A stretch of 16,794 nt of DNA, taken from NCBI GenBank assembly GCA_030605805.1, contig JAUWHQ010000244.1, positions 1-16,794 of the forward strand, read 5' to 3'. This stretch comes from Methanosarcinales archaeon (GTDB lineage: Archaea > Halobacteriota > Methanosarcinia > Methanosarcinales > Methanogasteraceae). How positions within the stretch are numbered: the first letter of the stretch is position 1; every line of letters starts with the position of its first letter. Below the pieces are notes generated by a model, which worked only from the letters and a program-made list of their open reading frames with translations, was not told the DNA's origin and made no database searches. Positions 1-7,441 of the stretch are shown here, piece after piece. The translations under genes were made by a program, and so were the position numbers.

Positions 1-1
1 A

Positions 2-1081
2 AGTGAACCAGAGATTCCGGGCGAGGGGACCGTAGAGAAGAAAAGACCCGAGATTGCGGATGATCTGAAGACTTCTGTCCTGAAACTGCTCGCAAGCCCG
101 AATATCGCATCAAAGGAGTGGGTCTACCGCCAGTACGACCACGAGGTCCAGATACGAACCACGCTCAAGCCGGGCGATGACGCAGGCGTGCTGAGGATCG
201 ATGACGAGGCTGCGCTTGCGCTTGCACTCTCGTGCGGCTGCAACCCGGCGCATATCACGCTCGACCCGTACAATGGCGCAGCAGGATCGACTTTCGAGAA
301 TGCATTGAACCTTGCCTGCAAAGGCGCATATCCGGTAGCGCTTGTGAACTGCCTCAACTTCGGGGATCCGGAGGACCCCATGATCTACCGGCAGTTCGCC
401 GAATCGGTGCGCGGAATCGGGGACATGGCTCGAGCGCTCGAGATTCCTGTGGTCGGGGGCAACGTCTCGTTCTACAACGAGAGCGATGAGTTCGGGACTG
501 CGATCCCGCCGACGCCGAGCATCGGGATGGTCGGGTTGCTCGATGATTATGGGAGTTATCGCACCCCCGAGATAGGATTTGCAGATTCCGGAGATACCGT
601 CATCCTGATCGGGGAAACAAGAGAGGAGTTTGGCGGAAGCGAGTATTATCAGGTCTATGGCTGCGCCGGCGGAAGCGTTCCTGTGCCCCCACCTGACCCG
701 CAGCGGATCATCGATTCGGTGAGGGCTGCGATCGGTACCGGGCGCGTCACATCAGCCCACGATGTCTCAAACGGAGGGCTTGCAGTCGCGCTCTCTGAGA
801 TGGCGCTGCGGGTCGGAGCGGATATCGATCTTGCCGGCGTCGGGGATGGATCCCTTCGTTCTGACGCGATACTCTTCTCTGAGTCGCACGGGCGCGTGAT
901 CCTTGCGACACCGGATCCAGGCGCGGTCATCAGGGAGCTCTGTGGTGTGCCGCACTGGGTCATCGGCGAGGTGGGGGGCGGTGACCTGCGAATCGATGCC
1001 GGTGTCGGCGATAGTGCGGTTGTGTTGTCGCTCTACGAGATTGCGGAAGCGAGGGAGAGTATCACGCGGATGATGCGATGA
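2..1081 (+). CDS. purL: Phosphoribosylformylglycinamidine synthase subunit PurL (3' part)
   Basis: Large, ATP-using subunit of FGAM synthase, which converts FGAR to FGAM in de novo purine synthesis; archaeal PurL works with separate PurQ (glutaminase) and PurS proteins. The frame is open from the left edge, so the N-terminal half is outside the window; 359 codons are visible before TGA. Seen: KPGDDAGVLRIDD, followed by CGCNPAHITLDPYNGAAGS, NCLNFGDPEDP and VVGGNVSFYNE. These are the usual landmarks of the second AIRS-like ATP-binding half, followed by its C-terminal AIRS_C half with SAHDVSNGGLAVALSEMA. It ends in its own stop with no glutaminase domain, as expected for the short (about 700-residue) class. 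Convergent with the minus-strand operon that ends at 1462. Confidence 0.95.
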   Translation, partial: SEPEIPGEGTVEKKRPEIADDLKTSVLKLLASPNIASKEWVYRQYDHEVQIRTTLKPGDDAGVLRIDDEAALALALSCGCNPAHITLDPYNGAAGSTFENALNLACKGAYPVALVNCLNFGDPEDPMIYRQFAESVRGIGDMARALEIPVVGGNVSFYNESDEFGTAIPPTPSIGMVGLLDDYGSYRTPEIGFADSGDTVILIGETREEFGGSEYYQVYGCAGGSVPVPPPDPQRIIDSVRAAIGTGRVTSAHDVSNGGLAVALSEMALRVGADIDLAGVGDGSLRSDAILFSESHGRVILATPDPGAVIRELCGVPHWVIGEVGGGDLRIDAGVGDSAVVLSLYEIAEARESITRMMR

Positions 1082-1461
1082 AACGGCGATGTCCTGCCAC
1101 ATCGTCAATATACAGGTAACGCACCTGTATACATCCATAACAAACAACAAATCCGAAATAGACCCCTGAACACGAGTTTTGCTCCAATCCGAACTGCCAG
1201 GATTGCGGCAAGCGGGGTGCGAGGCAACATCGTTCGAGTATGGTCACGATACAAGCGGCAAATAGCGATCTAAATGCGGAGACTTGTGGTCTGTTTTTGC
1301 AGAAACCAAAAACACGATTTCCTACAATCGCAAGAATAGATCACATCCGGACGTGGAAGGATCTGTTGATGTTCGGGACGGTATCAACTATCATCAATCA
1401 GGTGACTGCCAATTCGCGACCCGACCTGCACCCGTGCCCGGAATCAGCCCACAGGATACAT
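1082..1461. other. Gap between convergent purL and cooC-like genes
   Basis: No gene recognised. The stretch holds a perfect 9-bp-arm hairpin 27 bases after purL and a second small inverted repeat (GTTTTTG / CAAAAAC, 1293–1299 with 1307–1313). Open frames run through it on the plus strand but have no recognisable domain and continue into the antisense of the cooC-like gene. Its likely content is the two 3' untranslated regions. Confidence 0.5.
1109..1131 (+). repeat. Perfect hairpin downstream of purL
   Basis: TATACAGGT and ACCTGTATA are perfect 9-base arms around the 5-base loop AACGC. It lies just after the purL stop, so a role in 3'-end formation or mRNA stability is possible. It has no T-run after it, so it is not a classical intrinsic terminator, and an operator palindrome is an alternative. 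Confidence 0.5.
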
Positions 1462-2226
1462 TTAGTGGGCACACACCTGTGCCATGATCGCGTCCTTTAT
1501 TCCCTCAATCGCGAGAACCGTATCTCCGCCAGCATCAAACGGTGCATGCCCAGCCATGTCCGCCTGTATCAGAGCCTCATCATAAGGAATTTCTCCGATC
1601 ACAGGAATTTCAAGCCTGTATAGATGCGCGCGGATCGTATCACGGTCGCGATCACTTGCTTTGTTGATTACAGCACACAATCTCTCGATCCCGATCTCTT
1701 TGCTCAACTTTCGGATCCGTGTTGCTGTCTCGATCGATCTCGCCCCGGGTTCGACCACCACGATCATCAGATCGACCCCGCGGGCAGTCCCGCGCCCGAG
1801 ATGCTCGATGCCAGCTTCCATGTCGAGGATCACAACGCTCTGCTCCCGCAGCAGGACATGGCGCATCAGTGCACGCAGAAGTGAGGATGCGGGGCACATA
1901 CACCCGGATCCGCCTCTGTCAACGGTGCCCATCGTGATCATGGAGATGCCCTGCTCGGTTACGCCGAACCGCCCGACAATATCATCCACCTTCGGATTCA
2001 GTTTGAATATGCCGCCCACGCCGGTGCCTGCCCGCTCTTCGATCAGTTTCTTGTGTTCTGTGAGCGGGGCGGGCGGGTTTTTGATGCCGATTGCTGACGC
2101 GAGGTTCATGTCAGGGTCGGCATCGATTGCAAGGACTGAGAAACCGTCTTTTGCAAATATCCTGGCAAGCGTGCCTGCAAGCGTGGTCTTTCCAACGCCG
2201 CCTTTGCCTGTGATTGCGATCTTCAT
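1462..2226 (-). CDS. cooC: CooC-type nickel-insertion ATPase (MinD/NifH-like P-loop)
   Basis: 254 residues. CooC proteins are MinD/Mrp-family ATPases that help insert Ni into carbon monoxide dehydrogenase. Seen: deviant Walker A GKGGVGKTT at 7–15, AIDADPD at 33–39, CMC (C109, C111) matching the metal-binding CxC of CooC, and DMEAGIEHLGRGT at 135–147, the CooC form of the switch/Walker B region. The chosen start, MKIAITGKGG, fits the family. An upstream ATG at 2313 would add 29 unrelated-looking residues but overlaps the ndk stop as ATGAGTAA, an arrangement typical of translational coupling, so it cannot be excluded. Last gene of the ribosomal-protein/ndk operon, in the place usually taken by infB. 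No CODH gene lies in the window, so the client is inferred; other Ni enzymes are possible. Confidence 0.85.
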   Translation of the reverse strand: MKIAITGKGGVGKTTLAGTLARIFAKDGFSVLAIDADPDMNLASAIGIKNPPAPLTEHKKLIEERAGTGVGGIFKLNPKVDDIVGRFGVTEQGISMITMGTVDRGGSGCMCPASSLLRALMRHVLLREQSVVILDMEAGIEHLGRGTARGVDLMIVVVEPGARSIETATRIRKLSKEIGIERLCAVINKASDRDRDTIRAHLYRLEIPVIGEIPYDEALIQADMAGHAPFDAGGDTVLAIEGIKDAIMAQVCAH

Positions 2227-2305
2227 CCGGTTGCTTCCGGTTGTGGTTTCGGGATGAGTCTGACAGTCCCTGATAGCGGGGTCGCCTGGGTCTATCCACT
2301 CCTGC

Positions 2306-2755
2306 TTACTCATACACCCACGTTTCCTCTGCCCGCGTGTATTCGACCATCTCATCGCCAGTAAAATGTATTGTAATCTCTCGTTCTGCCGATTCGAGTG
2401 AATCTGCGGTGTGTATGAGGTTCCTGCCAACATCCAGACCAAAATCCCCCCTGATGGTGCCAACGGAAGCGTCTTTCGGATCGGTTGCACCACTCATCAT
2501 GCGCATCGCCGCGACTGCGTTTTCTCCTTCCACGACCATGCAAACGACCGGAGAAGATGTGATAAAATCGATCAGAAATTTGAAAAAGTCCTTTTCGACG
2601 TGTTCTGCATAATGTCTGCGCGCAATATCGTCAGTGATCATGCGCATCTCCATCGCAACGATCCTGAGACCTTTTTGCTCGATTCTGGATACGATCTCGC
2701 CGATCAATCCACGTTGCACTCCGTCCGGCTTGATCATCACGTACGTCTGTTCCAT
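2306..2755 (-). CDS. ndk: Nucleoside diphosphate kinase
   Basis: 149 residues, normal length. Transfers the gamma phosphate from ATP to NDPs through a phosphohistidine, balancing NTP pools in the cytoplasm. Seen: MIKPDGVQRGLIGEI at 7–21 with the conserved Lys9, GTIRGDFG at 99–106, and RNLIHTADS at 111–119, where His115 is the phosphorylated residue; SAEREI follows as in archaeal family members. The start has a good ribosome binding site, AGGAG, about 8 bases upstream. It follows rpl24e after a 73-base gap in the conserved archaeal operon, and its stop overlaps a possible start of the cooC-like gene. The arrangement suggests co-expression with ribosome synthesis. Confidence 0.96.
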   Translation of the reverse strand: MEQTYVMIKPDGVQRGLIGEIVSRIEQKGLRIVAMEMRMITDDIARRHYAEHVEKDFFKFLIDFITSSPVVCMVVEGENAVAAMRMMSGATDPKDASVGTIRGDFGLDVGRNLIHTADSLESAEREITIHFTGDEMVEYTRAEETWVYE

Positions 2756-2828
2756 TTAATCGCTCCTGAAGAGATGGGGGAGATCCTTGGGTTTTTGAAT
2801 ACGAAACAAACCAAACACCCATGATTTC

Positions 2829-2993
2829 TCACTTATTTGCCCACTCGGTCTTTCTCGGGACTCTTTTGAGCTTGAAATTGTTCTGGCACTTGGATTTACA
2901 AAAATAGTAGACTGTACCATCTTTCTTAACAAACATCTTGCCGGTGCCAGGTTCGATGCTGGTTCCGCAGAACGAACAGGTCAATTGCTCCAA
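2829..2993 (-). CDS. rpl24e: Ribosomal protein L24e (eL24), TTG start
   Basis: 54-residue zinc-ribbon protein of the archaeal large subunit. Seen: MEQLTCSFCGTSIEPGTGKM, then FVKKDGTVYYFC, KSKCQNNF and RKTEW. The four zinc ligands are C6, C9, C32 and C36 (CxxC … CxxxC). The length is normal for archaeal L24e. No ATG is available. The TTG at 2993 is chosen because it gives the usual short lead before the first CxxC and has a GGTGA binding site about 5 bases upstream, overlapping the stop of rps28e. A second in-frame TTG three codons later is possible but less likely. The gap to rps28e is 5 bases, so the two are surely co-transcribed. Confidence 0.95.
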   Translation of the reverse strand: MEQLTCSFCGTSIEPGTGKMFVKKDGTVYYFCKSKCQNNFKLKRVPRKTEWANK

Positions 2994-2998
2994 TCCCT

Positions 2999-3220
2999 TC
3001 ACCTACCCGTTGTCAATTTTTTGGCTTCTCTCGATGTTTCGAGCAGTATCAGGATGTCTCCGACCTGCACAGGACCTATGCAGTTACGTGCGATGACTCT
3101 GCCCTTGTCCCGTCCGTCGAGCACCCTGCAGTTGATCTGGGTCGCCTCTCCATGCATGCCTGTCGTTCCAACGACCTCGACCACCTCAGCAGGATATCCA
3201 CCGTCTATATCTTCTGCCAC
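2999..3220 (-). CDS. rps28e: Ribosomal protein S28e (eS28), GTG start
   Basis: 73 residues, a complete small-subunit OB-fold protein. Seen: GYPAEVVEVVGTTGMHGEATQ at the N-terminus and VLDGRDKGRVIARNCIGPVQVGDILILLETSREAKKL through to the C-terminus, the standard S28e core. It starts with GTG. A GAGGTGA binding site formed by the last codons and stop of rpl7ae lies directly upstream, and only 4 bases separate the two genes. An overlapping ATG just upstream is out of frame. Second gene of the L7Ae operon. Confidence 0.96.
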   Translation of the reverse strand: MAEDIDGGYPAEVVEVVGTTGMHGEATQINCRVLDGRDKGRVIARNCIGPVQVGDILILLETSREAKKLTTGR

Positions 3221-3224
3221 GACA

Positions 3225-3590
3225 TCACCTCAGCGATGCGATCTTGCCTGTGAGTTCCTCGAGCAGGCTCTTAGCCTTCCCTGCATTGATGATTGCAACA
3301 GCGGCGCAGCCGACCCCAAAACCACATGCAGCCCCGAGTTCGTCCTGGTTTTTTATGTACACATAAGGGATCTTCTTCTCGTCGCAGAGCATGGGTAGGT
3401 GCGCCACGATCTCAGGCGGGTTAACATCCTCGCCGATCAATACCATCTGGGCTACCCCACGTTCGATTGATTTTGTTGTCTCGTTCGTTCCTTTCTTGAT
3501 CTTTCCCGTGTCTCTCGCAAGTTCCAGCGATTCCAGCGCTTTCTCGCGTAGATCGTCAGGAACATCGTATGTAACATACATTTGTGCCAT
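3225..3590 (-). CDS. rpl7ae: Ribosomal protein L7Ae, kink-turn RNA binder
   Basis: 121 residues. In archaea L7Ae binds kink-turns in 23S rRNA, in box C/D and H/ACA guide RNAs and in RNase P, so it links ribosome assembly with RNA modification. Seen: the N-terminal helix with DDLREKALESLELARDTGK, the kink-turn contact KKGTNETTKSIERG at 32–45, then EDVNPPEIVAHLPMLCDEKKI and the AACGFGVGCAAVAI hydrophobic end. First gene of the operon: a strong AAGGAGAT binding site sits about 7 bases before the ATG and a clear TATA box lies about 80 bases upstream. Some archaeal L7Ae proteins bind a kink-turn in their own leader; the leader of about 55 bases here was not folded. Confidence 0.97.
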   Translation of the reverse strand: MAQMYVTYDVPDDLREKALESLELARDTGKIKKGTNETTKSIERGVAQMVLIGEDVNPPEIVAHLPMLCDEKKIPYVYIKNQDELGAACGFGVGCAAVAIINAGKAKSLLEELTGKIASLR

Positions 3591-3666
3591 TTTATATCTC
3601 CTTCTGGATTAAATCCGTCATCGGTGTCTAACTCGAATCTTCGGTACATAAAATAGCAGCAAGAAG

Positions 3667-3678
3667 GGTATATATAAG
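3667..3678 (-). promoter_or_regulatory. TATA box of the L7Ae–S28e–L24e–ndk operon
   Basis: Read on the minus strand the sequence is CTTATATATACC, a strong archaeal TATA element. Transcription would start about 25 bases further on, near 3645, giving a leader of about 55 bases before the rpl7ae ATG. No gene lies between it and rpl7ae. Confidence 0.75.
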
Positions 3679-3746
3679 TTGCTATGCGCATTGTTGTCGA
3701 CCCTGTGGTTTCTGACATTCCGGAATTGCGATTCAATCATGCGGGG

Positions 3747-5069
3747 TCACCCGCACGACTCGACAAACCGGGTCACATCAAAACTCGGCGGTGCATGCAT
3801 ATAGCTTCCGAGCGTGGCATACTCAACCATCCCGTCCCACCCGTCCCTGATGCCCTTGCCCCTGTTCATCCGGTACGCGAATCTGGCATCCGGGGCGCAC
3901 TCGGTCACCGAATAATGAAACTCGTGTCCACGAATCCCACCTGCATGCACGACCGGGTTTTCAGATACGCTTGCATCGGTGTATCCGAGCGCCTGAAGCC
4001 GGCGGGTCATCTCGGTCTCTCCCGGAAGCACACCTGCCATCGGGTACGACGCCCCCTCCAGATCAACCAGCGACTCGCAGAGGTAGATCATGCCCCCGCA
4101 CTCGCCATAGATCGGCATTCCACCTGCTGCTGCGTTTCTGATCTGCTTTCTGATCCTGCTCTGCGCCGAGAGTTCCTGCGCGTACAGCTCAGGATACCCG
4201 CCCCCGAAATAGAGCCCATCCACGTCGGGCAGGTCGTCTGCAAGCGGGCTAAAGAATACAAGGTCTGCGTGGCGATTCAATGAATCGATCATATCAGCGT
4301 AATAGAAGCAGAACGCGGGATCGCGGGCGATTCCGATCGTGACATCGTGCTTCGCATGATCCTCACCGATCTCTGTCTCTATCCCTCTTTCTCTGGTCTG
4401 CTCTGCGATATACCGGATCGCGGGGAGATCCATACAACTCTCTGCAAGTTCTTTTAGCGCGGGAACATAATCCATGCGATAACCCTCGTGAGCCATGTGC
4501 AGCCCAAGATGCCTCGACGGGAGTTTTATATGCGATGATTTCGGTATCTCCCCGAGCACAGGGACTGACAGTTCCTGCCGGATCGCTGCTCTGATCATTT
4601 CGCCGTGTTTCGGGCTCCCTACTCTGTTCAGAATCACGCCTGCGACGTTGATCCGCGGATCGAAATCGCAGTAGCCTTTTATGAGTGCGGCAGCACTTCT
4701 GGACATGCCTTTGACATCGACAACAAGGATCACAGGGACATCGAGCACCCGTGCGACATGCGCTGCGGATGCGATGTCGGTGTCGCCCATGCCATCATAG
4801 AGCCCCATCGCACCCTCGATCACGCAGATATCGGCGCCGGCGGACGCTGACGCAAACGTCTTTGAAACGCCGTCCTCACCCATCATGAACGTGTCCAGAT
4901 TTCGGGACGGGCGTCCGCATATCGCGGTGTGGTGGCTCGGATCGATGTAATCGGGTCCGATCTTGAACGGCGCAACCGTGCATCTGCGTGTAAACGCAGC
5001 CAATAGCGCCATTGTAACGGTCGTTTTGCCAACGCCGCTGTGCGTTCCTGCGATCAGTATGGCTGACAT
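3747..5069 (-). CDS. Cobyrinate / Ni-sirohydrochlorin a,c-diamide synthase (CbiA/CfbB family)
   Basis: 440 residues. The family amidates the a and c acetate side chains of a tetrapyrrole using ATP and glutamine: cobyrinate for B12 (CbiA), or Ni-sirohydrochlorin for coenzyme F430 (CfbB). Seen: dethiobiotin-synthetase-like N-domain with GTHSGVGKTT at 8–17, GPDYIDPSHH at 38–47, RNLDTFMMG at 56–64 and IEGAMGLYDG at 84–93; class-I-like glutaminase domain with GGGYPELYA at 289–297, the nucleophile Cys324 in YGECGG, RGHEFHYS at 380–387 and a late His425 in GSYMHAP. All catalytic landmarks are present. The SHH and RNLD pattern makes me lean to CfbB, but the two functions cannot be separated by eye. 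It stands alone, just upstream of the L7Ae promoter. No Shine–Dalgarno site is visible before the ATG. Confidence 0.9.
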   Translation of the reverse strand: MSAILIAGTHSGVGKTTVTMALLAAFTRRCTVAPFKIGPDYIDPSHHTAICGRPSRNLDTFMMGEDGVSKTFASASAGADICVIEGAMGLYDGMGDTDIASAAHVARVLDVPVILVVDVKGMSRSAAALIKGYCDFDPRINVAGVILNRVGSPKHGEMIRAAIRQELSVPVLGEIPKSSHIKLPSRHLGLHMAHEGYRMDYVPALKELAESCMDLPAIRYIAEQTRERGIETEIGEDHAKHDVTIGIARDPAFCFYYADMIDSLNRHADLVFFSPLADDLPDVDGLYFGGGYPELYAQELSAQSRIRKQIRNAAAGGMPIYGECGGMIYLCESLVDLEGASYPMAGVLPGETEMTRRLQALGYTDASVSENPVVHAGGIRGHEFHYSVTECAPDARFAYRMNRGKGIRDGWDGMVEYATLGSYMHAPPSFDVTRFVESCG

Positions 5070-5256
5070 GGTTTTAAACGATTATCAATGATTATCCGGC
5101 TGGAAAACCGGCGTGAGCGGGGGGGACTTGCGTTTTTGATGTCATGGTTGTATGGAGGGGTGGTGGTTGTTGATTTTGATTGTTTTTCGTATCAACGTCA
5201 CGGACCGCCGGACTTCGCTTCGCTCAAGCCCAGGGCATCAGGAAGATGCTCGGAAA

Positions 5257-6126
5257 TCAATCCTCCTCAAAATTAAAAAATTCACTTATAGATTGTTGAC
5301 GTCTCAATGATCTCAACTTTTCAAATCTTGTTCTGAACTGATGAACAAGTTCAAATGGAATATCAGTTCCTCTTGCAAATATTTTTATACCTATAAATAA
5401 ATGTTCAATTAAATCCCAAATTTCATCGAAATCTTCGTATGATTTTTCTTTTTCAATTTCTAATAACTTGCGAGATAATAGAGTCACAATTCTTAAAATA
5501 TTCTCAAAATGCTTTATTTCAATAGACATTGGCGCTACAGTTGTTTTTCCCATCATTCCAACAACTAAAGACCTAAGATCTGAAATGTTTGAGAGAATTT
5601 CTGCATTAATTTTTTCAAGAGGATTTCCACTCTCTTCCAGAAGTTTTAAATCTGTTGAAATTGAAATCGGTGTTGTAATTTTTTTAGGATCGGCCAGTGC
5701 ATTTCTAATTTGCTCAAACATATTTCGTTTTGTTTCGTCAACAGTCTCAATGTCAAAGCCATAAGATATTGTTCTCATATTAAAATTGTCAAATGGTATT
5801 TTTTCGCCTTCTTGAATTATTTGTATGAAAGGGAGCTTAATGGCATGACGAATAGCAAGTTCATAATAAACATTAGGGTTGGAATCACTCAAGTCTGCTA
5901 TTACTAAAATGTCTTCAAGAAGATGTTGGATAATTTGATCGGTAATGATTCCTGGGCTTGATATCCTATCAGCACGTATAACTTCTAAATCATAACCCTC
6001 TAATTCTTTAATGACAGGGTTAATAATAAACTTATAAACTTTATCAGATCTTTTCCGAATTTCAGTTTTAGGCTCACCAATGGGGCAAATAACAAAACAA
6101 TTATTTTGTAATTTCTCAGTTGTCAT
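5257..6126 (-). CDS. AT-rich protein with nucleoside 2-deoxyribosyltransferase-like N-domain
   Basis: 289 residues. Seen: CFVICPIG at 10–17, a basic SDK segment, EVIRADRISSPGIITDQII at 48–66, VIADLSDSNPNVYYELAIRHA at 75–95, and PFIQIIQEG. This is the Rossmann-like pattern of NDT-like proteins: a first-strand PIG loop, the ADLS…NPNVYYE signature whose Glu89 corresponds to the catalytic Glu of nucleoside 2-deoxyribosyltransferases, and an 'AIRHAIKLP' helix. The rest, from about 150, is charged and helical with no domain I recognise. Relatives of this fold (NDT, SLOG, TIR-like) cleave glycosidic bonds and several act as nucleotide-degrading immune effectors; that role here is inference. The gene is far richer in A/T, Ile, Asn and Lys than its neighbours, which suggests transfer. 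A GGAG site sits about 8 bases before the ATG. It is isolated, with no partner gene next to it. Confidence 0.7.
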   Translation of the reverse strand: MTTEKLQNNCFVICPIGEPKTEIRKRSDKVYKFIINPVIKELEGYDLEVIRADRISSPGIITDQIIQHLLEDILVIADLSDSNPNVYYELAIRHAIKLPFIQIIQEGEKIPFDNFNMRTISYGFDIETVDETKRNMFEQIRNALADPKKITTPISISTDLKLLEESGNPLEKINAEILSNISDLRSLVVGMMGKTTVAPMSIEIKHFENILRIVTLLSRKLLEIEKEKSYEDFDEIWDLIEHLFIGIKIFARGTDIPFELVHQFRTRFEKLRSLRRQQSISEFFNFEED

Positions 6127-6604
6127 CTCATCATCTCCATTTCATTATAAAATAACTTTTTTCATTAATAGTTTGTCTTTTTTTGAAATTTAAGTCACCA
6201 AACCCCGGACTTAAGTACGGAGCCTGAACATACTGATTTCATGCCGTCCATCTTACCGTATGCTCCGGCAAGTTCACTATGGTGAGTTAACAATGATACC
6301 ATATACATGTCGCGTGAATCGTGTCGCCTCATGCAGTTATGCTCAGTAACTGCCATGATACTTAAACCTAACCAATCTCCATGCACGCCCAAGCCGCCGC
6401 CTGCAGGGTTATGAGCGCATCGAAGTGTATTCACGCAGCCGTTCTCATCCACGTCCGCTTCCGGTGCGTATTCACCACGCAACCACGATCCCGTAAGTTC
6501 GATGACCGCCGTCTGCTCCCGTGAAATATGTCACCGCGCCGCTCTTTCGTGTGCCCCACCATAGAAGTGTGTGCCACACATCCGCAACCACGTTACTCAC
6601 AAGC
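6127..6604. other. Gap with no recognised gene
   Basis: The first 70 bases are AT-rich leader of the NDT-like gene. The rest returns to the local GC level. Two open frames lie on the minus strand (6195–6482 and 6472–6690), rich in Cys and His with no domain I recognise; the second overlaps the end of the PUA gene. A perfect TGTGTG-C-CACACA palindrome lies at 6568–6580. Decayed coding or mobile DNA is possible but not shown. Confidence 0.4.
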
Positions 6605-7060
6605 TTAAGCGATTCGCCGCACATCCACCCCTGCCCCGCGTTCGAACGCGAGCAGTTCGGATGCGCACAGCTTTGCCTGCCCTGTCGCAAGGAGCGTGTC
6701 GTCTTTATCCACCACGAGCACCTCGTCGCCGCTCCTTATCGCAGGGTCGGCGTCGGTGATGTGCCGTGCAAACGCGGTCTTTCCCTCGCTGACGAAGGGT
6801 ACGGCATCCTCGCTGACAACAACCCGCATGGCAGGACTGGGGAGCGAGGCATGTAGCCGGGACGCTCCGAGTCTTCCGAGCGTGAACTGGTTGTCGCTTG
6901 CCCGAAGTGTTGCAACGTGCTCTGTACCCTGCATGACCTGGCGGATCCTGTCGGTTGCCGATAGCCTGAATGTCACATCGTCAGGAAAGAGCGCCCTACC
7001 TGCCCCGCTGCCAAACTGGTAGTCAGCGATTATTCGTACCTTCTTAAGTTGCGGATCCAT
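6605..7060 (-). CDS. PUA-domain RNA-binding protein (TgtA/ArcS C-terminal type)
   Basis: 151 residues from the chosen ATG. PUA domains bind structured RNA, and in archaea this version is the C-terminal part of archaeosine tRNA-guanine transglycosylase and also occurs as a stand-alone protein. Seen: VRIIADYQFGSGAGRALFPDD near the start, which is the preceding C2 domain, SATDRIRQV, ATLRASDNQFTL, then the PUA core VVVSEDAVPFVSEGKTAFARHITDADPAIRSGDEVLVVDKDD, GQAKLCASELLAFERGAGVDV. There is no catalytic domain, so an RNA-binding or tRNA/rRNA-processing role is inferred. An in-frame ATG at 7087 adds nine residues and lies about 28 bases after a TATA-like element, so a leaderless start there is a real alternative. 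Neither start has a Shine–Dalgarno site. Confidence 0.85.
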   Translation of the reverse strand: MDPQLKKVRIIADYQFGSGAGRALFPDDVTFRLSATDRIRQVMQGTEHVATLRASDNQFTLGRLGASRLHASLPSPAMRVVVSEDAVPFVSEGKTAFARHITDADPAIRSGDEVLVVDKDDTLLATGQAKLCASELLAFERGAGVDVRRIA

Positions 7061-7113
7061 GATCGAATCTGGGGCATAAGGGATCATAATGGTTGGGCAG
7101 TTGGCGCCCCGGT

Positions 7114-7123
7114 TTTGTATAAT
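7114..7123 (-). promoter_or_regulatory. TATA-like element upstream of the PUA gene
   Basis: On the minus strand the sequence is ATTATACAAA. Its centre is about 30 bases before the ATG at 7087, the usual spacing for an archaeal leaderless transcript. It supports either a leaderless start at 7087 or a leader of about 30 bases before the ATG at 7060. Confidence 0.45.
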
Positions 7124-7398
7124 CGTGAAAGAGCCCCCTTCATAAGAATCATGCGCTCCACCTCTCCGTACAGCACCCTCAATTCGGCAGGACTTTAGAT
7201 GACGGGATCTGTGTCCCAAAGATTGGTCGGCATTGTATCAAGCGTTGCAGGAACAATCGTGGCGGCGACTCATGTATGTGGTTTTTCATCAACAGTATAA
7301 GCACTGCGATAGTCAGGTCATGCACGTTTAGAATTTGTAATGGTCAGTCGGATGTACAACAGCACGAAAGACGTGGGAGTGCCGAGATTGACAACACT

Positions 7399-7441
7399 CT
7401 TTGTGCCTTCGCGTTAAATCGAGAACGCAAATGGCGCAAAG
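7399..7441 (+). repeat. Long hairpin inside the MITE-like element
   Basis: CTTTGTGCC (7399–7407) pairs with GGCGCAAAG (7433–7441) with one G·U pair, and GCGTT (7411–7415) pairs with AACGC (7424–7428) inside it. The 3' foot of this hairpin, between 7439 and 7440, is exactly where the group II intron joins the second copy of the element. GCGCAAAG-type repeats of this kind are widespread intergenic sequences in prokaryotes. Confidence 0.65.

Noticed and set aside
1240..1623. Plus-strand open frame of 127 codons
   Set aside because: No domain, and its second half is antisense to the well-supported cooC-like gene; 3' untranslated sequence is the simpler reading.
2227..2493. Longer N-terminus for the cooC-like protein
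   Set aside because: The extension past 2313 lies within ndk in another frame and looks like nothing in the family; only the 2313 start stays as a minor alternative.
5088..5276. Small plus-strand frame between cbiA/cfbB and the NDT-like gene
   Set aside because: Low-complexity G/T-rich sequence, no recognisable motif, overlaps the 3' end of the NDT-like gene in antisense.
6195..6482. Minus-strand 95-codon frame as a gene
   Set aside because: No family recognised, unusual composition, no clear binding site; kept only as an observation.
7199..7300. 33-codon plus-strand frame with a hydrophobic middle (LVGIVSSVAGTIVAATHV)
   Set aside because: Looks membrane-like, but no binding site, no neighbour coupling and too short to support without conservation data.
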